A stretch of 64,000 nucleotides of DNA from Parapedobacter luteus (GTDB lineage: Bacteria > Bacteroidota > Bacteroidia > Sphingobacteriales > Sphingobacteriaceae): assembly GCF_900168055.1 (NCBI RefSeq), contig NZ_FUYS01000008.1:141343-205342 (forward strand). Reading direction: 5' to 3'. The first letter of the stretch is position 1. Every line of letters starts with the position of its first letter. The notes beneath the pieces were generated by a model. That model had not been told where the DNA came from. It made no database searches and saw nothing but the letters and a program-made list of their open reading frames with translations. Of the stretch, positions 38,607 through 47,097 are shown piece after piece. A program made the translations under genes and the position numbers.

Positions 38607-38801
38607 ATGGACGGGAAAAGCCGGAAAGATATTTACCCGGGTCTGGAGGTTGCTATCATCCTTAAGAAGGACCAACGTACGGGGAAGCTTACCGAGGGGG
38701 TGGTCAAGGACATCCTTACCTCGGCGGCTTTCCATTCCCGCGGCATCAAAGTGCGGCTTGAAGATGGGCAGGTCGGCCGCGTAGCGGAGATATTAGGGTA
38801 A
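38607..38801 (+). CDS. YwbE family protein
   Basis: A 64-residue protein that matches the YwbE family along its full length: DIYPGLEVAIILKKDQRTG, then LTEGVVKDILTSAAFHSRGI and KVRLEDGQVGRVAEI. The fold is predicted as a small beta-barrel and the function is unknown. It starts 3 nt after the stop of the Dabb gene and is followed by a strong hairpin. Confidence 0.9.
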   Translation: MDGKSRKDIYPGLEVAIILKKDQRTGKLTEGVVKDILTSAAFHSRGIKVRLEDGQVGRVAEILG

Positions 38802-38808
38802 TGGCCTA

Positions 38809-38850
38809 ACGCAACTGATGCGATAATCCCCGCTTTTGCATCAGTTGCGT
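38809..38850. terminator. 13-bp perfect hairpin between convergent ywbE and the CHU_C gene
   Basis: ACGCAACTGATGC (38809-38821) and GCATCAGTTGCGT (38838-38850) are perfect inverted copies with a 16-nt loop ending CTTTT. The right arm contains the stop codon of the minus-strand gene. It likely ends transcription in both directions. Confidence 0.7.
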
Positions 38851-39842
38851 ACGTTTCTTACGAGGGTCACAAAACCTTTGAACGTCTGCCATTGGCCGGA
38901 ATGAAGCCGGAGCTCCAAGACATAGTAATACGTTCCCTCATGCAGGTTGCCCCCGTCCCAGTTGTTTTGATAGCTGGTGGATTTATACACCTCATTGCCC
39001 CAGCGGTTGAAGACAACGAGACGGTGTGCGCTGAAATGCGCCAATCCCTGGATTTCAAGGTAATCGTTTAGACCGTCTCCATTCGGCGTAAAGGTGTTTG
39101 GAACCTGCAAGGGAATGATGGCCACCGAAACGGACGTTTCATTGTCAGCGGGGTTGTGTTCAATGTGGCCGTGCGAAATACCAGACCACATCGTTGCCTC
39201 GCCCTCGCTTTCTGCGCGTACCTGGATGCTTAGGCTGGCAGACCCGCCGCCCGGGATATCGCCGGGGTGCCAGCGCAGTTCGCGTGTCGCGGGATTGTAC
39301 GTGGCCGGTCCGGTAGGCGTTATTTCGGTGGCGGTTATCGCCCCCGGCCGGTTGGTCGCCGGGTTGGCCGGATTCGGTGTTACTTGGACAACAGATACGT
39401 TATCGGGCAAAATCGATCGAACTTCCACATTCACGGCAAGATTTTCGCTGTTGTTTACCACGAACAACTGATAGTTGAATAAGCTCCCTATAACCACGGT
39501 TTGCTGATCCGCTGTGCCTTGGATAGCCATGTCTACCGCGATTGGTGCGGTCTCAGGGTCTACAATGACCTCTACGGGAGCAGAAGGTTCCGAATGGCAG
39601 TGTATTCCCAACGCCATGACCGTATAAGTGCCTGCTTCGGTTACCGTAAGCCGTTGGTTGTGGTAGCCATCGATCGGATCACCATTTTTAAACCACAGGT
39701 ACGAAAGCACGTTGGCCGCATCTGCCCGCAGTGTGATTGCACTGCCTTGAACGATACGCACAGATTGGGCCTGTGCCCAGCCGTAAATGCTGGACGCGCA
39801 GCCGAGCAACATGAGAATCAATGCGCGCTTATTCATCTCCAT
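38841..39842 (-). CDS. Secreted protein with DUF11-like domain and T9SS type B sorting domain (CHU_C)
   Basis: A 333-residue exported protein. It has a signal peptide ending IYGWAQAQ, an Ig-like segment (about 24-92), a DUF11-like beta-sandwich (about 98-240) and a gliding motility-associated C-terminal domain (about 245-333; VPNTFTPNGDGLNDYLEI, NRWGNEVYKS, EGTYYYVLEL). That domain directs proteins through the type IX system to the surface. It is the last gene of a three-gene minus-strand set of secreted proteins and could be their surface anchor. The role (adhesion, matrix) is inferred. Confidence 0.9.
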   Translation of the reverse strand: MEMNKRALILMLLGCASSIYGWAQAQSVRIVQGSAITLRADAANVLSYLWFKNGDPIDGYHNQRLTVTEAGTYTVMALGIHCHSEPSAPVEVIVDPETAPIAVDMAIQGTADQQTVVIGSLFNYQLFVVNNSENLAVNVEVRSILPDNVSVVQVTPNPANPATNRPGAITATEITPTGPATYNPATRELRWHPGDIPGGGSASLSIQVRAESEGEATMWSGISHGHIEHNPADNETSVSVAIIPLQVPNTFTPNGDGLNDYLEIQGLAHFSAHRLVVFNRWGNEVYKSTSYQNNWDGGNLHEGTYYYVLELRLHSGQWQTFKGFVTLVRNVRN

Positions 39843-39904
39843 GCAGGATTGACCACCATGCTAATGGACCACAACGGAAGCCTACGGGCGTGTCCGCATG
39901 CGGG

Positions 39905-40633
39905 TTATTCATCTCCGCCTGTCGGGCCTTCCGGGGTCTGGCCCGCAGCGCCTTCGATAGTAATGGTTGGTGCGCCGGGTTGTGCAGTAACCGCCACCGT
40001 CGCGTCAAAGTCTGCCGAGCAATACCGCAGTCCGGCTACCAGGTATCCCGCCCGCAGCCGGTACGTGGTCGTCGTGCCAGGCGCGATGTCCGCACTTGGT
40101 TCATACGTCGCGTTCGTGGCACCAGGTATCGGTGTTTCAGTGCCTGTGCCACCATCGGCTACGGTATACCATTGATAGCTGAATGTATCGTATGGGTCGG
40201 CAGACGTCACTGTGCCCGTGAATGCCTGGCTGCCGACGTCTTCGATACAGTAATCGGTGGCGGTAAACGATACGCTCAGCGGAGCGAACACATAAACCGC
40301 AATTTCTTGCATTTCCGATTCGCAGACCTCAGGATTGGTGGTGTCGCCAATGGTAGATACATAGTAATAGCCGGTTTGGAGATCGGCTGCCGGGATGGTG
40401 GTACCGTCAGTCAACGCCAAGGTCGTCGTTGGTGTTTCGGTTGATGTGGCACTGTAGCGTACCATCCATTGCTGGCCGGCGCCGGGCGTAGGCAGGGTCA
40501 TCGGCATGCCGCTGCAGAATAACGTCACGCCGGGCATGGTCGGCGTTACCTGTGCCACCGCGGCCCTATTGAGCAGAAACACGAGCGTTGCGGTTGCGAT
40601 CACGGAGCATTTAATCATTGTTGTTTTCATCAT
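39905..40633 (-). CDS. Secreted Ig/PKD-like repeat protein, unknown function
   Basis: A 242-residue protein with a signal peptide ending RAAVAQ. It is Thr/Ala/Pro-rich with two PKD- or Ig-like repeats, about 30-130 and 132-225, the second with FSYQWYTVADGGTG and TTTYRLRAGY. Six Cys residues are placed as in disulfide-linked surface repeats. There is no catalytic motif. It lies 62 nt upstream of the CHU_C-bearing gene and 29 nt after the next gene of the same strand, so an operon is likely. It lacks its own T9SS domain. Confidence 0.75.
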   Translation of the reverse strand: MMKTTMIKCSVIATATLVFLLNRAAVAQVTPTMPGVTLFCSGMPMTLPTPGAGQQWMVRYSATSTETPTTTLALTDGTTIPAADLQTGYYYVSTIGDTTNPEVCESEMQEIAVYVFAPLSVSFTATDYCIEDVGSQAFTGTVTSADPYDTFSYQWYTVADGGTGTETPIPGATNATYEPSADIAPGTTTTYRLRAGYLVAGLRYCSADFDATVAVTAQPGAPTITIEGAAGQTPEGPTGGDE

Positions 40634-40662
40634 GTATTGATTTTAGTTAGTTTTCTAATCAT

Positions 40663-41541
40663 TTAATATTGAGCGTCCGGATTTAAACTGATGTTAGGAG
40701 CGGCCGGTCTGGGTACCACGGTCACAGCGAGCTGTACGCGAGCCGACGGATACAAGTCGCTTTCGCGGGCTTCCAGCCAATAGTTGCCGGTTCCGATGTT
40801 TGACGAAAGGGTGAGGAGGTTGGTTGTTGTCGTAGCACCTGGCACTTCACCGCTGCCGGTTTGGCTTGTATAAAGCCGGTAGGTGTACCCTGGCTGGAAA
40901 TTTGAAATGGCCAGCGTAGCGGAATCGCCGGTACATATCCGGAGTTCGGAAACGGAAGGCCGGGGTGGGGTGATATAAAATGCAAAATAATAGAAGGCCT
41001 GCAGCAATCCTCCCAAAGTGGTGTTTATTTCCAATCGTACTCCATCGAATGCCATATTGTTCGGCGGAATAATCGCCGTGCCAACCTGGCTGCCGCCAAA
41101 GAGATTCAGGAGGTTGAGCAGCTGGGCTCCGCTGTAAGACGGCTGCACGACCGAATTCCGGCCTCCGTTCGTCCGTTGCACGGCAAAGCCGCCCAGCAGG
41201 TTGAGCAACGATGCGGTGCTGCCGAATTTTATAATAATCGGCGTAGCGGGCGTGGGCTTCGGCCGCGCTACGTATTGGAGATTCTGATTGGCGGTAATCG
41301 CTCCCAGCGCTCCCAAGGTCACCGAAAGTGTGGAGAAATTTGAGGTGTCACTATCAACCGCACGCGCAGGGTTACTGACCTGCGAAAGTGTAACAATTAG
41401 CGATTGTGTCGGGCTTGATTGCTGTGCATCAGCATATACCCGTTGCCCGTATCCCGCTTTCACTGCGCCGAACAGCAGGATGAATGCGATGCAAGATGGC
41501 AGGCGGGGAGATGTGAATGTACATGTTTTAAGGCGGAACAT
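40663..41541 (-). CDS. Secreted protein with a module related to the giant surface protein
   Basis: A 292-residue protein with a signal peptide (ending KAGYGQ), then a region of about 170 residues with ARAVDSDTSNFSTLSVTLGA and LLNLLG/LLNLLNLFGG segments. It resembles the B-type modules of the giant protein at 58374. A C-terminal Ig-like domain follows (about 190-285; TYRLYTSQTGSGEV). I start at ATG 41541 because the signal peptide begins there; ATG 41568 is the alternative. First gene of the three-gene secreted cluster. Function unknown; adhesion is a guess from architecture. Confidence 0.75.
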   Translation of the reverse strand: MFRLKTCTFTSPRLPSCIAFILLFGAVKAGYGQRVYADAQQSSPTQSLIVTLSQVSNPARAVDSDTSNFSTLSVTLGALGAITANQNLQYVARPKPTPATPIIIKFGSTASLLNLLGGFAVQRTNGGRNSVVQPSYSGAQLLNLLNLFGGSQVGTAIIPPNNMAFDGVRLEINTTLGGLLQAFYYFAFYITPPRPSVSELRICTGDSATLAISNFQPGYTYRLYTSQTGSGEVPGATTTTNLLTLSSNIGTGNYWLEARESDLYPSARVQLAVTVVPRPAAPNISLNPDAQY

Positions 41542-41676
41542 ACGGTTATCTTGGTGAAACCCCGGCATGAAGCCTACGCGTTTTCATGAACCGTGGCTGT
41601 TATCACCGCCAAAAATACCCCTTCGTGGACATTTCGTTTTGTTCACGTCGTTCATGTTTGGCTGCGTAATGGCGAG

Positions 41677-41692
41677 CCCCGTTAATACGGGG
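41677..41692. promoter_or_regulatory. Palindrome upstream of carA
   Basis: CCCCGT-TAAT-ACGGGG is a perfect 6-bp inverted repeat 55 nt upstream of the carA -7 box. It may be a protein site or a terminator hairpin for an upstream transcript; no T-tract follows. Confidence 0.3.
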
Positions 41693-41746
41693 ATGGAAAC
41701 GGGTGGGATTGCAATTAAAAAATTTTAAACTTAACGCCTAAATGCT

Positions 41747-41754
41747 TATCTTTG
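41747..41754 (+). promoter_or_regulatory. -7 promoter box of carA (TATCTTTG)
   Basis: TATCTTTG fits TAnnTTTG. It would give a leader of about 160 nt before the carA ATG. A T-rich element 20 nt upstream lacks the usual G. Confidence 0.55.
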
Positions 41755-41776
41755 CGGCCGTGAACTTTGGCGTACA

Positions 41777-41836
41777 ATGCTGCAGGATGGAATCCCCCAA
41801 GCCCGGAAGTTTTTCCGACATGCTTTGTTTTTTTAA
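41777..41836 (+). CDS. Possible leader peptide upstream of carA
   Basis: A 19-codon frame, MLQDGIPQARKFFRHALFF, lies within the carA leader and ends just before a terminator-like hairpin. Four Phe codons fall in the last eight, plus Arg-Lys and Arg, a layout like classical attenuation leaders. No clear ribosome-binding site is visible. It may be chance, since the leader is U-rich. Confidence 0.25.
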   Translation: MLQDGIPQARKFFRHALFF

Positions 41837-41865
41837 CTGTTTCCGGCCCGTTGAGGGCTTTTTTT
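41799..41865 (+). terminator. Terminator/antiterminator-like structure in the carA leader
   Basis: GCCC (41846-41849), loop GTTGA, GGGC (41855-41858) is followed by seven T, a weak intrinsic terminator 57 nt before carA. AAGCCC at 41799 can pair with GGGCTT at 41855, and CCGGAA at 41803 with TTCCGG at 41841. Alternative pairings could thus open or close the terminator. A leftover terminator of an upstream gene is the simpler alternative. Confidence 0.4.
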
Positions 41866-41922
41866 ATGATTGTACGTTTTTACGGATGATAGAAACAATA
41901 CCAACACTTTTAATAAAAACGA

Positions 41923-43047
41923 ATGACTAATTACAGCAAGTTGCCAGCGATATTGCTGCTTGAAGACGGAACTGTTTACCATGGCAAGGCTGCCGGAAAG
42001 ATAGGCACCACCGCAGGCGAGATTTGTTTTAACACGGGTACCACGGGGTATCAGGAAATTTTTACGGATCCCTCGTATTATGGCCAGATTATGGTCACTA
42101 CGAATGCGCATATCGGCAATTATGGCATTGCGAGCAACGAGTCGGAGTCTGGCAAGATTCAGATTGCGGGGCTGGTTTGCAAAAACTACAGCGTGAATTA
42201 CAGCCGCAAGCTGGCTGACTCATCCATCCAGACCTACTTTGAAGACGGCAACCTGGTAGGCATTTCGGATATCGATACCCGTTCGCTGGTGCGTCATATC
42301 CGCAATAAGGGCGCAATGAATGCCATCATTTCTTCGGAAACGCTGGATGTGGAAGCACTGAAGAAGCAACTGGCCGGCGTGCCTTCGATGGCCGGCCTGG
42401 AGCTGTCATCCAAGGTGACCACCGAGACGCCTTATTATTACGGCCATGAAGATGCCCCATTGCGCGTGGCGGTGCTGGATTTGGGAATCAAGAAAAATAT
42501 CCTGCGCAATTTTGATGCGCGTAAGGTATATGCTAAAGTGTTTCCGGCCAGGACATCCTTTGCCGAAATGGAGGCTTGGGGCGCCGACGGCTACTTTATC
42601 TCCAACGGACCGGGAGATCCTGCGGCCATGGATTATGCCATACAGACGGTCAGAGACATTCTGGAGGCCGATAAACCGCTTTTCGGGATATGCCTCGGCC
42701 ATCAGCTATTGGCGCTGGCTAATGGCATCCGTACACGGAAAATGTTCAACGGCCACCGGGGAATTAACCATCCCGTGAAAAACATTATTGCCGATAGGTG
42801 CGAGATTACCAGCCAGAATCACGGATTCGGCGTGGTAGCCGAAGATATTAAGCAATCGGATAACGTTGAAATCACCCATGTAAACCTCAATGATAAATCC
42901 ATTGAAGGGATACGGGTGAAAGGCAAGAAGGCATTTTCGGTGCAGTACCACCCCGAGTCGTCGCCCGGTCCGCATGACTCGCGTTACCTGTTTGATGAGT
43001 TTGTCCAGCTGATGGAAAGTGGCAAACTTGTATTGGCGCAAGAATAA
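41923..43047 (+). CDS. carA: Carbamoyl-phosphate synthase small (glutaminase) subunit
   Basis: A 374-residue protein with an N-terminal CPSase small-chain domain (LEDGTVYHGKAAG, GEICFNTGTTGYQEI) and a class I glutamine amidotransferase domain: nucleophile Cys257 in FGICLGHQL, and His and Glu in QYHPESSPGPHD. It releases ammonia from glutamine for carbamoyl phosphate, feeding arginine and pyrimidine synthesis. The large subunit gene carB is not adjacent. It is followed by eno, an order often kept in this group, but each has its own promoter here. Confidence 0.97.
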   Translation: MTNYSKLPAILLLEDGTVYHGKAAGKIGTTAGEICFNTGTTGYQEIFTDPSYYGQIMVTTNAHIGNYGIASNESESGKIQIAGLVCKNYSVNYSRKLADSSIQTYFEDGNLVGISDIDTRSLVRHIRNKGAMNAIISSETLDVEALKKQLAGVPSMAGLELSSKVTTETPYYYGHEDAPLRVAVLDLGIKKNILRNFDARKVYAKVFPARTSFAEMEAWGADGYFISNGPGDPAAMDYAIQTVRDILEADKPLFGICLGHQLLALANGIRTRKMFNGHRGINHPVKNIIADRCEITSQNHGFGVVAEDIKQSDNVEITHVNLNDKSIEGIRVKGKKAFSVQYHPESSPGPHDSRYLFDEFVQLMESGKLVLAQE

Positions 43048-43100
43048 TTGGCCGGAGCAACGATATTGAAAATGGGACATGGATTTTCAATTAAAATCAA

Positions 43101-43108
43101 TAAATTTG
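43101..43108 (+). promoter_or_regulatory. -7 promoter box of eno (TAAATTTG)
   Basis: TAAATTTG fits the phylum consensus and lies 84 nt before the eno ATG and just upstream of a palindrome. Confidence 0.5.
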
Positions 43109-43123
43109 GCCGATACTATCGAG

Positions 43124-43142
43124 TAGTGTAAACGTTACACTA
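43124..43142. promoter_or_regulatory. Candidate operator upstream of eno
   Basis: TAGTGTAA-ACG-TTACACTA is a perfect 8-bp inverted repeat, 16-34 nt downstream of the -7 box. That is where a dimeric repressor would block transcription. The shape is typical of LacI- or GntR-type sites; the regulator is not in the window. Confidence 0.5.
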
Positions 43143-43182
43143 ACTATGGGGACTATATTAAGCAAACGTTAACCTTAAATAG

Positions 43183-44484
<1,302 letters not shown>

Positions 44485-44503
44485 CATAGACAGTTAACTC
44501 GAT

Positions 44504-44532
44504 AAAGGGAGCAAAGTAGCTCCCTTTTTTTT
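44504..44532 (+). terminator. Rho-independent terminator of eno
   Basis: AAAGGGAGC (44504-44512) pairs perfectly with GCTCCCTTT (44519-44527) around a 6-nt loop and runs into eight T. It lies 20 nt after the eno stop codon. Confidence 0.88.
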
Positions 44533-44562
44533 GCATTTTTAGTTTTTTTTACGTTACTTTTG
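44530..44562 (+). promoter_or_regulatory. Promoter of the ftsB-like gene
   Basis: TTTG (44530-44533, sharing the terminator T-tract), a 21-nt spacer and TACTTTTG (44555-44562). The start codon lies only 5 nt after the box, so the transcript is probably leaderless or nearly so. Confidence 0.55.
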
Positions 44563-44567
44563 TGCAT

Positions 44568-44861
44568 ATGGAACGACTATTGTCCATTATCCGTAATAAA
44601 TACCTCCTTGCAGCCGCGGCATTCATGGTATGGATGCTCTTCTTTGACCGGCATGATGTGACCACCCAATACGATTATTACAGCCAATTGAAAGGATTGA
44701 AGGCCGAGAAAGCGTTTTACACCGCTGAAATCGAGCGGGTGGCCAAAACGATTCACGACCTGAATACCGACCCTCAGGCGCTTCAACGTATCGCTCGCGA
44801 GAAATACAAGATGAAAAAAGAAAACGAGGATGTTTTCGTTATCGTCGAAGAGGAAGAATAA
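44568..44861 (+). CDS. ftsB: FtsB/DivIC-type septum formation protein
   Basis: A 97-residue bitopic protein with a short cytoplasmic start, one transmembrane helix (about 10-28), a periplasmic coiled coil (about 38-68) and the conserved LQRIAREKYKMKKENEDVFVI block. It links FtsQ and FtsL in the divisome. I start at ATG 44568; a GTG two codons upstream overlaps the promoter box. Its place after eno is conserved in many Bacteroidota. Confidence 0.9.
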   Translation: MERLLSIIRNKYLLAAAAFMVWMLFFDRHDVTTQYDYYSQLKGLKAEKAFYTAEIERVAKTIHDLNTDPQALQRIAREKYKMKKENEDVFVIVEEEE

Positions 44862-44883
44862 TTGATATTGGAGCCGGAACTTA

Positions 44884-44935
44884 AGCATAGCTATAGGCGA
44901 TAAACTTCAAGCCTATTGCCTACAGCCTGATGCCA
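44884..44935. repeat. Intergenic repeat related to 38048-38100
   Basis: CTATAGGCGATAAAC, GCCTATTGCC and TACAGCCTGATGCC units repeat the GGCAATAGGC/CAGGCTGTAGGC vocabulary of 38048-38100 in the opposite orientation. It lies between the convergent ftsB-like and DUF3078 genes. Confidence 0.4.
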
Positions 44936-45832
44936 TTAGAATTTATAGGTGATCCCGGCCCCCAATACTTGGCGCACTTGCAGGGTAGGGCGTTCGGAGC
45001 CCGGTACAATCACACCGTCTACTTGGCGCGGAATGAGTGTGTTGTCGTCGTAAATCAATTGCACACCGCCGTTGACCGTTATGTAGTCGTTTACTTTCAT
45101 GAACAAGTTGAACGTATAATCGACGTCGACGTTTTGCGGGTCCTCGAGGTAGTTCGAATACAGTTTGAGGATGTTTTCCACACTGATGTTTTCCATGATT
45201 TGGGCTTTGTAGTACGCGTCAAATGAAGCACCGAACTCAAAGCGCGATGTAGCGCCGGGGTCAACTCCGAATGCGCCCCTGTTGGACAGCTCATCGTTGG
45301 TGACAAAGATGAAACGGGCCGCAGCAGGAGACAGGTTGAAACGGAAGTTGTCCGATTCCTTATAGGCGAAACCGGGCCCGAAGCTCAGGTAAGCCGGAGC
45401 AAAGGCCGTCGAAATCAATGAGCTGTTATTGTCACCGTCGTATTGGAAGCCATCGGTAAACTGCGTGTTGAAATTCATGTAGAACGTATACAACCAGCGC
45501 TCCGCTGCTTGGTATCCCAATAAGCTGTTCAATACAATGCGGTCATCGTTTTTGCGCCAACCGATGGACTTTTGTTTGGTAAGGCCATATGCCGCAATCA
45601 CTTTGTTATCCCAACTCCAGCGGTCTTTCTTGTAGTTGAAATCGTAGTTGAAAATCAAATTTGCGGCAAATGAATTAATGCCGCCGGCAGCCCAATTGGA
45701 AAATGAACTCTGGTTGATTAGCAGCGTGTTTTCTCCGTTAATCCGCCAAGTCGTGTCTGACGAGGTATCTTGTGCCCGGGCACTCAGGAGTGCCAATAAA
45801 CCAACACAAACGATAGATAGCGGTTTCTTCAT
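44936..45832 (-). CDS. DUF3078 outer-membrane beta-barrel protein
   Basis: A 298-residue protein with a signal peptide ending LSARAQ, then NQSSFSNWAAGGINSFA, the diagnostic start of DUF3078, and amphipathic beta-strands ending QVLGAGITYKF, a barrel-type C-terminus. It is predicted to be a 12-14-strand outer-membrane barrel specific to Bacteroidota. The function is unknown. It is monocistronic and convergent with ftsB. Confidence 0.9.
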   Translation of the reverse strand: MKKPLSIVCVGLLALLSARAQDTSSDTTWRINGENTLLINQSSFSNWAAGGINSFAANLIFNYDFNYKKDRWSWDNKVIAAYGLTKQKSIGWRKNDDRIVLNSLLGYQAAERWLYTFYMNFNTQFTDGFQYDGDNNSSLISTAFAPAYLSFGPGFAYKESDNFRFNLSPAAARFIFVTNDELSNRGAFGVDPGATSRFEFGASFDAYYKAQIMENISVENILKLYSNYLEDPQNVDVDYTFNLFMKVNDYITVNGGVQLIYDDNTLIPRQVDGVIVPGSERPTLQVRQVLGAGITYKF

Positions 45833-45974
45833 AATAATTAATTTTGTGATACAATCGATTAAAATGCGTTTTTTAAAACAAATTGGATGCCAAATCTGTT
45901 TAATATCTTCTTATTGCTTAGATAGGCCAATAACGGTGCGGTTGGCCCCAAGTGCTGCAATTGCGCCCTACTAC

Positions 45975-46004
45975 TTGTATGTAACGTGAATTTAACTAAG
46001 TTTG
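45975..46004 (+). promoter_or_regulatory. Promoter of rlmH
   Basis: TTG (45975-45977), a 19-nt spacer and TAAGTTTG (45997-46004) match the consensus exactly. The ATG follows after only 4 nt, so the mRNA should be leaderless. Confidence 0.7.
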
Positions 46005-46008
46005 CACG

Positions 46009-46482
46009 ATGCGGATAACCTTACTGTGTATTGGCAAGACGGACGACGCGCATTTTGCCGCCGCCATTGAAAAGTTCAGGCTCCGGTTGAAGCATTACAT
46101 CACGTTCAACATGGTGGTTATCCCCGATGTCAAACATACCAAACACCTGAGCGTGGATGAGCAAAAGGCCAGGGAAGCTGCTTTGCTGTTGAAACAGTTT
46201 GCTCCAGGCGATCAGGTGGTCTTGCTGGACGAGCGGGGTAAGGAATACCGTTCCGTGGAGTTCGCGGATTACCTCAACAAATTGTTGATAACGAGTGTGC
46301 AGCACGTCGTATTTGTCGTCGGTGGGCCTTACGGTTTTGATGACGCGGTATACCGGCGGGCCAACGGGAGGATTTCCTTATCCAGGATGACGTTTTCGCA
46401 CCAGATGGTGCGCCTTTTTTTTGTGGAGCAGCTTTACCGGGCATTCAGCATACTAAGGGGGGAACCGTATCACCATGAATAA
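46009..46482 (+). CDS. rlmH: 23S rRNA pseudouridine(1915)-N3-methyltransferase
   Basis: A 157-residue SPOUT methyltransferase of the RlmH family: MRITLLCIGKTDD at the start, VLLDERGKEYRSVEFADYL, the SAM-binding knot FVVGGPYGFDDAVY, and the C-terminal LSRMTFSHQMVRLFFVEQLYRA and YHHE. It methylates pseudouridine 1915 of 23S rRNA in the assembled 70S ribosome. Normal length. The start is fixed by the family and lies directly after the promoter box. Confidence 0.97.
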   Translation: MRITLLCIGKTDDAHFAAAIEKFRLRLKHYITFNMVVIPDVKHTKHLSVDEQKAREAALLLKQFAPGDQVVLLDERGKEYRSVEFADYLNKLLITSVQHVVFVVGGPYGFDDAVYRRANGRISLSRMTFSHQMVRLFFVEQLYRAFSILRGEPYHHE

Positions 46483-46561
46483 CCGGAAAGCGAAACGAAT
46501 TGTGGAATAGCGCTGCTTTTTGCATCCAAACAATAAAAAGGAGTAATTGTTAGTTTCAATT

Positions 46562-46687
46562 ATGATGAATCAGTATAAACGGAAATACCAGTACAAGGGG
46601 GCGGACACGTCGAAAGAAAGCCGGATGTTTTGGATTATGGTAGTTATTGGCATCATGCTCATGGCTGCGATTATCTTTTTATTCTAA
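46562..46687 (+). CDS. 41-residue single-pass membrane protein
   Basis: ATG 46562 opens a peptide with a basic, Tyr-rich N-terminus (NQYKRKYQYKGADTSKESR) and one hydrophobic helix (MFWIMVVIGIMLMAAIIFLF) reaching the C-terminus. The sharp polar/hydrophobic split is typical of real small membrane proteins. A GGAG stretch lies about 20 nt upstream. It follows rlmH by 79 nt on the same strand. Function unknown; an in-frame second ATG is adjacent. Confidence 0.5.
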   Translation: MMNQYKRKYQYKGADTSKESRMFWIMVVIGIMLMAAIIFLF

Positions 46688-47097
46688 GCCGTATCTTCAA
46701 AACGGGTCCCAACCGATGTTTGAAATTGCGGCTGTTTTGCGGCTTCCGATAGTCGCTGCGGTGATACAGTGTATGGCAACCGCCCTGTAGTGCGGCTTCC
46801 GGCCGCTCCTCTGCCGGCATGATACAAACGGTATGCAATTTGTTCAATGGTTATTCACTATTGCATGGCAATACTATTTGCATTATCTTTACCTCCCAGA
46901 ACTTAACGTATTATTCGTCTACCGAAGTTCAATTATTTTATGGGTTTATTTCTGTTTCCGCGGCGATTGATTATTCGTCAAGGTTGTGGTGCCGTATTAT
47001 GTTTTTTATACCTGCCGTTTCGGCGGCGGGGTAAGCAATGGGGTTGGGTGATATCACGTGGTTTGCAGGCGATTTATGCGCTATTAAAAACTAGCTA
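46688..47097. other. 410-nt gap upstream of an orphan receiver gene
   Basis: No supported gene. A 71-codon frame at 46819 has poor coding character. A TATCTTTA element near 46887 resembles a -7 box, but it lies about 200 nt before the next gene. Confidence 0.4.

Noticed and set aside
46819..47034. A 71-codon plus-strand frame between rlmH and the receiver gene
   Set aside because: Low-complexity, Ser/Cys/Tyr-rich translation, no ribosome-binding site, no recognisable pattern.
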